Shown: piece after piece, positions 57,134 to 64,000 of the stretch | Layout of the letters: each line of letters begins with the position of its first letter | How positions within the stretch are numbered: the first letter of the stretch is position 1 | Assembly: GCA_963675135.1 (NCBI GenBank) | Contig: OY776129.1 | Location: 50,232,141 to 50,296,140 of the forward strand | Direction of reading: 5' to 3' | DNA: 64,000 bases | Source: Galeopsis tetrahit | Taxonomy: Eukaryota > Streptophyta > Magnoliopsida > Lamiales > Lamiaceae | Notes under the pieces: model-generated | The model's database searches: none | The model's input: the letters and a program-made list of their open reading frames with translations, nothing else | What the model was told of the DNA's origin: nothing | Translations under genes and position numbers: made by a program

Positions 57134-57960
57134 TTCAGATTTTACACACTCTAAGCAGAATCTCTACTTAGTGTATCAAGTAGTTGGCTCTGATATCAAC
57201 TAGAAGTGTGTGTGCGTGCGAAATCAGAGATGTTGTCTGTTGTGTTGGCACAATCTAGACAACACTATGCAGCGGAAATTAAATTGCACGTAGTGAAAAT
57301 GGAAGTATTCAAAATTTTATAATCTACGTTGTTCACTATATAAAAATATGTGAAACGAGTACAACCTCTTTGAGGTGTATAAGTACACTACGAAAGTGTA
57401 TAATGATTTACTAGATCCTATGAAACTATCTCCCTCATAGATCTAATCACACAACCTAGTAAATAAGACTATGTTCTAACACACTATTATTCGGGTTTAC
57501 AATAATGTGAAGAACTACAAGAAGAAACAAAGGTTTTCCTAACTAGAAGCGTATATAGCGTTCAATAGAGTAGTAGACGATTTTAGCTTTTCTTCTTGTG
57601 TGTCTTGTGTTGAGGGCAGCTTCTATATTTATAGGCTTCATCCACGAACTGCCATCAACTCCCATGATCGCCTCAACCTTGAGATCATGCGGTTGTTAAC
57701 TTCTCTCCACCACTCCAAAAATTTAGGAACTTGTTATACCATGTTCTAATGACTTCTCACTCCCACGCAGTGGCATGACTTGGTGTTGCCCACGTCTTCT
57801 AACTGCTCTGGGGACATCATTAGACAACAAGCGTAAGATAAGAGTTAGTGAGAAAAGGAAGGGCAAATTCTGATGTGGTCATGAGTGTTGGAAACATTAA
57901 ACACAACACTCGGCTGTCAGTGTTGGATCATTAAACAGAACACTCATATCAACATCAACA
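54911..57960 (-). mobile_element. Truncated Ty1-copia element 2 (LTR, long gag, protease start)
   Basis: In minus orientation: 5' LTR (57960 to about 57207), primer site ttgatatcagagcc (57199-57186), leader, then a long gag. The element ends inside the protease at 54911, fused to the duplicated block. Integrase, RT and RNase H are missing. The right border abuts the third minisatellite. Confidence 0.8.
57207..57960 (-). repeat. LTR of copia element 2 (limits approximate)
   Basis: On the minus strand it starts tgttgatgttgatatgagtg. The 3' end lies close to cacacacacttctag just before the primer site; the exact last base is not certain. No second LTR remains. Confidence 0.6.
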
Positions 57961-58390
57961 GTGTTCATTAACTAAAGCGACATCATTTCATTCAATTGTA
58001 CTCATCAATTGAAACGACGTCGTTCAGCTCATGAATTGTGTTTATTAATTAAAGTGACATCGTTTCATTCAACCGTACTCATTAATTGAAGCGACACTGT
58101 TTCATTCAACTGTACTCATGAATTGAAGCGACACCGTTTCATTCAACTATGCTCATTAAATAAAGCGACGTCGTTCAGCTTAACTGTACTCATTAAATGA
58201 AGCGACATCGTTTCAATCATTGAAGCGACGTCGTTCAGCTCAATTGTACTCATTAACTGAAACGCCATCGTTTCATTCAACTGTACTCATTCATTGAAGC
58301 GACGTCGTTCAACTCAACTTTACTCATTAACTGAACTGACATCGTTTCATTCAACTTAACTCATTCATTAAAACAACGTCGTTCAGTTCA
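57961..58390. repeat. Minisatellite, copy 3
   Basis: The same half-units as at 17514 and 37145, with more variants (acactgtttc, acaccgtttc, taaaacaacgtcgttc). It is longer, and more diverged from the other two than they are from each other. Confidence 0.85.
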
Positions 58391-58539
58391 TTTGCCAAAA
58401 TTAAATAGCTAGGGTTTCTACCCGATTGCGGCGTTGCCTCAACGCTACCAATCAACACACATATTTCACACCAATTAATACACAAAAACAAGTATATAAA
58501 CATAAATAAAAACAAAAAATCAATAATATCATTTCCTAC

Positions 58540-58830
58540 ACGCACAATAGAATCATCGATCTTCCATATCAATCTACCTTATACGTAAAAAAATAAAGGG
58601 ACTTTAGTTTCGAACACATGACATCTCTATGATAACATTTACGTCCGGCTATAGATCACCAATGAGTACTCTTCAGGCAATTGGAATATTAAGATCCAAG
58701 ATAATATCGAAAGCAACCATTTCAAAAAGAATAATACATTTAAGCAGCGAGATTCATCTCGATCCATGGCAAAACTTTCGATTTTTAAATTGAGTCTTTG
58801 GTAGCTTTCTAGACTCATCATTACATAACT
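58540..58830 (-). pseudogene. F-box/LRR gene fragment, copy I
   Basis: The leucine-rich tail (LPEEYSLV in frame 58639-58821) and the SLESYQRLNLKIESFAMDRD segment remain, but about 40 bases coding for the FRATRLILEALK part are lost around 58720-58740. The F-box tail is absent. Confidence 0.5.
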
Positions 58831-59285
58831 GAAATTGTACTATATATAAAAATAATTATGTTTCAAGTTTTATCAAGAAAATTCAGATTTTAATACATAT
58901 AAAGGATCAAATGCCCCCAAAAATTTTCAACTGAGTTTAATAAATTTAGATGAGTTTGAACTTAATTAAAGAAATTAATTGCTCAAAAAAGGATAAAAAT
59001 TGTTGTAGAGTAAAAACTTAAAATTAAGATTTATTTTGAAATCAACCAAACTTACTATTATTTAAAAAAAAAAAAATCTATGATAATGTTTGAGTGCAAA
59101 GAAGTGATATTCATATATTTTATGTTATACATATATATATATATATATAATCTAAATTCATTTATTTAATAAATACCTGAAACTTACTCATCTCTGCTGG
59201 TTTTCCATGTTGTCGAAAAATAATTAAGTATTTATTTTGGCTCTCTAGCTTATTTTACTTTCTTATTGTCGAAAAATAATTAAGT
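58831..59285. repeat. Local unit fragment with uninterrupted insertion site
   Basis: Noncoding. It contains ggatcaaatgcccccaaaaa, a TA run at 59130-59150 and, at 59178-59186, the single nonamer aaacttact that flanks the FCA-carrying element on both sides at 18329 and 21729. Confidence 0.7.
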
Positions 59286-59309
59286 ATCTTCTAAGCAAGG
59301 GCAATCATG

Positions 59310-59730
59310 ATATCATCCTACACGCACAATGGAATCATCGATCTCCCATATCGATCTACCTTATACAAACAAAGGGACTTTAGTTTCGAACACATGACAT
59401 CTCTATGACAACATTTACCTCCGGCTACAAACAATCTTACCAATGAGTACTCTTCTGGCAATTGGAGTATTAAGATCCAAGATAATATCGAAAGCACCCA
59501 TTTTCAGAGCTTCCAAAATGAGACGAGTAGCTCGAAAAGAAGAATACATGTGAGCAGCGAGATTCATCCCCATGGCAAAACTCTCGATTTTTAAGTTGAG
59601 TTTTTGGTACCTTTCTAGACTCATCATTACATAACTGAAAAAATTATCATCACTTGGGAAATCTCGTTCAAGAATCGGGCGAGTTAACCAAGCTTTGTAC
59701 CATGATTTGGAAAGTACAACTGTTGCAGCA
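59310..59730 (-). pseudogene. F-box/LRR gene fragment, copy J
   Basis: The frame at 59415-59627 encodes the same 70 residues as the copy at 46181-46393, apparently identical. The damage to the F-box tail is also the same, which dates it before this duplication. Confidence 0.55.
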
Positions 59731-60559
59731 GTTAAAATTTACATTGTTATGAAAAGGGACTAAATGGCTAAGAACAAAGAGAACTAGAAAGCAAGAGTTA
59801 GTGCAATCAGTTACACTAGTTGTACAGTGAAACTATTTTACATAAATAAATTAGTAATATATATATATATATAATATATACTAGTGCAAAACCCGTGCAA
59901 TATGCGGGATTGAAGATAATTTAGTTTGTATATTTTTTATTTAATGTTTATATTTTTAAAATGCATGTGTACATACAGTAAATATTAATAATTGATAAAA
60001 AAAATTGGTTGAAAGAAAGAATATAATGAGAAAAAAAAAAAAGAAATTGTAGAGATAATGCAAAGAAAAAAAAAAGAGAGAGAGAGAATTCTTAGAAAAT
60101 GAGAAAGGGTCATTAGAAAGATTTTGAAAAGCACAGTATAAAACGGAGAAATATTCAGAATTAGATATAAGGAGGATTCTCAATACATTACATAAATTAT
60201 TAGTATTATTTTTATGGGAGTACGTACTATTTTTTTTTAATTAGCTACATTGCATAAATTATTGTATACAAGTAAATAAAAGTCGAACTCCATATATATT
60301 CTCAATACATTGCATAAATTATTACACTACAAAAAAAATGCCACAACTATGTGTACGTTTTTTTTTATACTACAATTTTATGTAAATCAGTTTCATTCTG
60401 TATAGGGGTGAGGAAATATACGTACCGAGCTTTATGCACCCAAAAAATAAATAAAGAGTGAGTAGTTAGAGCAGCCCCAACTTATAAAACTAACACAAAT
60501 TAACTAATTAATAAAATAAACTAATAAAATAGGTCATCATATATATATATATATATATA

Positions 60560-60810
60560 ACAGACAGCCAGCCGCGCGCCCACGGGAAAGCTAGAGCACA
60601 TGGTTTTGTTGAAACCCTAAACCTAATCCTTAACCCTATAAATACCCATCTTGTGTGTTCAACTTCAACATCTATCCCAATTGTTTTCGATTCACAATTG
60701 TTTCTTCCTTCTTCCCAATTATTCCATATTTGAGAATCGGCATATCTAGCTAGCTCAATCTGGATTTCTGCAGCTGCAAAATTACAGATCTGGCTTTCAG
60801 GAGCAGGTTT
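60560..60810 (+). promoter_or_regulatory. Promoter-like region and untranslated first exon, copy 2
   Basis: TATAAATA at 60637-60644 and the same leader as at 47340-47575, ending in ggagcag|gtttgttggg, followed by a TA run. As in copy 1 no coding exon follows. Confidence 0.4.
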
Positions 60811-60817
60811 GTTGGGT

Positions 60818-60857
<40 letters not shown>

Positions 60858-61252
60858 CGCATACTCATTTCTTATTGAAATTCAAATAGGTCGATCGATT
60901 AAGTTGGGTTAATGTGTAAAACTAATTAAATATATGCACTCAAAAAAAAAACTAGAAAATGAATTAATAATAATCCCATGAACGTAACTAAAAATAATCG
61001 AACTTTATGAGGATACTTTAATTCACAAGATCTAGTTTAATTAACTTAACACGTTGGTTTAGAAAATGATTCATACATCAAATTCTGCGGACAAAATTAC
61101 AGAAGAATATTTTAATGTGCAATAATGAAATCCCTCTCGAAATAACTACGTGTGCGTTTTTTTATATACTAGTACAATTTTATGTAAAACAATTTTATTG
61201 TGTACAGGGGTGAGGAAATATATCGAAATTTCAATTTACTGACCTTTACGCA

Positions 61253-61860
61253 CAGAGACGGAACCAGGATTTGGGGGTGAGAGAGTCAAAAAAATACAAT
61301 TTAACACTAACATATATATTTTCTATATAATTTTTTTTTCTTAATACATAAATATGACATAATATAATGAAACTCAAAACGTTTCACATGCATATTATGC
61401 ATGTGTGTGTGCACGTAAAAATGAAAAAGGAAATTGGATGTAGTTACCAAAATCTACATAATTATGCTCAAATTACTCAAACTCTATCCCCTAAAATTAA
61501 AAATGAAGAATTAATGTATAACAGTTCATACAAAAGAAATAATAAATTAAATAATTTGTTATCCAACTAGTAAGAAACTGAAATGCATAGTGATCTCTAA
61601 TTCTTGTCTATTTAATTAATTTATTTTATTAATGCATGAATTTATCCTTGGACTTAATTTTCAAAGGCCCAACCAACTTAATTTTCAAAGTCCCAACCAA
61701 CAATATATCATATACACATTAATTAAGTAGGAGTCCAAACAATAAATATAGTTTATTATATTATATATATTAACTCATTATTATAAGTACAATAGTAAAA
61801 AAAATAAAAAATTTGAGGGGGGCTATGGCCACCCTCAACATACATATAGGTCCGTCCCTG
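61253..61860. mobile_element. hAT-like non-autonomous element, copy 2
   Basis: Equivalent of 53764-54376 with the same ends (cagagacggaaccag and taggtccgtccctg). It was duplicated with the block. Confidence 0.7.
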
Positions 61861-62149
61861 TTTATACACCTAAAAAATTATCGAAATTTTCGGTATAATT
61901 AAATTTTCATCGTATCAAAAATTTTGGTACGATAACGGTATAGAAAATGGTCATACCGCAATATCCAGTATATAAAAAAAAAATTCGATAATCGATACTT
62001 ATGAAATGGTATATCGGTATACCGAAACCTTAATAAAATAATATTTTTTATAATATAATTTATAATTTTTTATTATTTCTTAAATTAAAAAACTTAAAAC
62101 TTTAAAACATAAATAGTAATAAAATAAAAATAATAGAAATGAAGCAAAA

Positions 62150-62460
62150 AAGCAACTCAAGTTGAAGAAAATGAACAAAATCCACTCGAAAGAGAAATTA
62201 TGATGAAGGTTTTAGGTACACGTAGTGGGTATGAATGAGGTATAAGATTCAGAGTAGTGTCATATATGAAAAATAAGAGGGTAAGATGTAGCCCACCACA
62301 ACTACAGGAAACTCAAGATAAATTAATTAGGGCACAAAACGAGTTACTAGTAGATGCTATTTCCCTTAATCTTATAAAGTCTCAACTACAAATCAAGCTC
62401 AATGAAGAGCAGCATCAAAAGTTATTAAGATTGTTCATAACGAAGAGCAGCGCAAGATGA
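62150..62460 (+). pseudogene. En/Spm-type transposase fragment, copy 2
   Basis: The same broken reading as at 54655-54910, extended by SQLQIKLNEEQHQKLLRLF to a stop at 62458-62460. The open frame of 67 codons (62257-62460) holds only the helical tail; the LGTRSGY part lies upstream in another frame. Confidence 0.45.
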
Positions 62461-62586
62461 AGAGGTAGCAAAACAAAATTTTGAAATAAAAAGTCTAAAA
62501 GAAAGTTAGAACGAAATGAAGCAAATGTTATTAGTATTGTTCATATAAATGTTATTCTAGACATTGTCAGAAATATATTTGTCATT

Positions 62587-62703
62587 TTTTTTTTTTTTTG
62601 AATTACATTAAATACCCATCCCTTTTCCCCTCCCCATGACTCGAACCCAGGATCTAAAGCCTAGGTAGTGGTGCTCTAACCACTTGAGCTATCCAACTTC
62701 GTC
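62587..62703 (-). mobile_element. tRNA-derived SINE, copy 3
   Basis: Minus-strand SINE of the same family as 2820-2936, with box A, box B and a T run (the poly(A) tail) at 62585-62599. The flanking 8-bp repeat ttgtcatt lies at 62579-62586 and 62704-62711. It differs in a few bases, for example gatctaaagcctagg for gacctaaggcctagg. Confidence 0.88.
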
Positions 62704-62711
62704 TTGTCATT

Positions 62712-63644
62712 ACTTTTTACTCTTTTAGCATTTTTCCCTTTAAATGTCTTATTAAGATTACCTTTTTATTTAAACTCTTTTTTTTTAGAGATATAATAAG
62801 ATTGTAGATTTCTAGCTGTTTTGGTTTATAGTTGGAAGACAGTTGTATTTTCCTAAATCTTATAAGTTTTTGTAGTTTTGAATTTGACTCAACTTGTATT
62901 GTAGCTCTGTTCTATTGTTGGTATATGTGATTTTTTGGTGATTTAGATTGATTGTATATATTTGAGATGGTTGTTATTTTCTATTATATACAGAGGTAGG
63001 TATGTTGAGTATATGAATTAATGTGTTGTCATTTTATTTTTCTTTGTTGTTGGCCTTAACTTATTTTTACTTTTGGCCTCCAAATGTTGTTATTAGTTGA
63101 TTGAGACTTGCATGGTTTGAGGGCTAAGTGACCCCTTTGTCGGCGTATATTTTTTACTTTGGCCAACTTAAGGGTTGTAGTAGTTGGGTTGATGCGTTTT
63201 TATTTTATTTAAGTTGAATATTATTTTATAATCTATGTAGTAAACTTATATTTGTGCATAATAAATTATTAATCTTATGATATGTTATTGTTGTGCCTTT
63301 TGTAGGACAATGAAGTTTCACTTTGATCGTAGACACGAAGACTAATCAAGACTTTGATCAAGTATATGGATTTCATGCAAGTTGTTATATACATTGAAAT
63401 GTCCATACATTTTTAGACATGTTTTGTTTCTATTAACTTCAAATATCATTGATAGTTTTTTTTTTTTTTCTAAGTATGTTAACATTGTTGACTGAGTCCA
63501 TTTAGAGAATTAATATTTTCTTAAAATAAAATTATTGCATTATGATCTATGTTCTTAAGATTTCTCAAATGTTTGTATAGTATAAATGTGTAAATAAAAT
63601 CAAAGTTCAAATTCCCAAAATAAAAGACAAAGAAGTTGCATACT
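62712..63644. other. AT-rich DNA, no recognised gene
   Basis: No open frame with a domain, no inverted ends, and no close match to other parts of the window. It may be the remnant of a larger transposon continuing from the transposase fragment. Confidence 0.4.
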
Positions 63645-63930
63645 TTACTTCTTTTTGCCACCCTTCTTCTTCTTCGAAGATTGAACCATTGATGCTTGCA
63701 AATTTGTCATGGTCACACATACTTCTTGCTCCTAACTTTCAGCAACAAAACAACAGGTGATGATGAAGTTGTCATTATACTTTCTCTCTTTGCATAGTTG
63801 GGTTTTCATTAGGGTGTAAAGTCATGGGGGCCGGTGTTCTAATATTAACTCTTGAAATTATTTGTCTAGGAGGTTTGAAAGGAATTGACTCATTTGTTGC
63901 TGTAAAATGGGAATTCATACTCATAGGCAC
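63645..63930 (-). CDS. Possible 3' end of an unrecognised minus-strand gene
   Basis: After an acceptor tttcag (about 63936-63931) the minus strand reads 50 codons, VPMSMNSHFTATNESIPFKP and then RVNIRTPAPMTLHPNENP, to QREK. After a GT..AG interval of 49 bases (63780-63732) it continues in phase with EQEVCVTMTNLQASMVQSSK and a lysine/glycine tail ending at TAA (63647-63645). Phase continuity and composition look like coding sequence, but 49 bases is short for a plant intron. I do not recognise the family; a transposase C-terminus is possible. Upstream exons would lie beyond the window. Confidence 0.3.
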
Positions 63931-64000
63931 CTGAAATTTAAACAAAAAATCTCAAAAAATTTACTTCACAGCCTAATCTATAATTTTGGAAACAATTTAT

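Larger units (their letters stand above)
59286..62391. repeat. Duplicated block 2, copy 2 (uninterrupted)
   Basis: Counterpart of 46052-47617 plus 53342-54910, in direct orientation about 13 kb downstream. Differences seen by eye are few: lengths of A and TA runs, a short loss near 61670, and single bases. Confidence 0.9.

Overview
The window looks like nuclear DNA of a flowering plant, most likely a eudicot. It is AT-rich and full of plant-type mobile elements: Ty1-copia elements with plant primer-binding sites, an L1-type LINE whose ORF1 carries an RRM, CACTA elements, Mutator-like elements, a hAT-like element, a Stowaway MITE and tRNA-derived SINEs. It also holds fragments of plant genes (FCA, an F-box/LRR gene, a DExH helicase, an EAR-tail gene). 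I see no intact host gene; every long open frame belongs to a mobile element.

Layout. 1-6.4 kb: AT-rich DNA with a broken CACTA end, a SINE, a 120-bp direct repeat, a long hairpin and an array of short TAACAC motifs. 6.4-17 kb: two copies of a local repeat unit carrying minus-strand F-box/LRR debris. One is interrupted by a 2.9-kb CACTA element with captured gene pieces. The other is interrupted by a TRIM-like element that itself holds a 2.5-kb CACTA element, followed by a SINE. 17-27.5 kb and 36.7-43.6 kb are two copies of one large duplicated block, each with a minisatellite, F-box debris, an EAR-type tail exon and the same truncated copia element (LTR plus gag). The first copy alone contains a 3.4-kb element with a 9-bp target duplication that carries a rearranged piece of FCA. 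27.5-36 kb, between the copies, holds an inverted-repeat element, a Mutator-type MITE and a nearly full-length LINE.

43.6-64 kb: minisatellite-like AT-rich DNA, then two copies of another block (46.05-54.91 kb and 59.29-62.39 kb). The first copy is split by a 5.7-kb composite insertion (a TRIM, an inverted LTR end, a copia polyprotein with one frameshift, and a 723-bp LTR) and is cut off by a truncated second copia element with a long gag. A third SINE and a possible 3' end of a minus-strand gene close the window.

The genes do not form a pathway. What the window offers is a readable order of events: because the local units are duplicated, several insertions can be checked against an uninterrupted copy in the same window, which fixes their ends and target duplications. 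Amino acid and splice readings were made by eye; family names rest on motif recognition, not on database searches.
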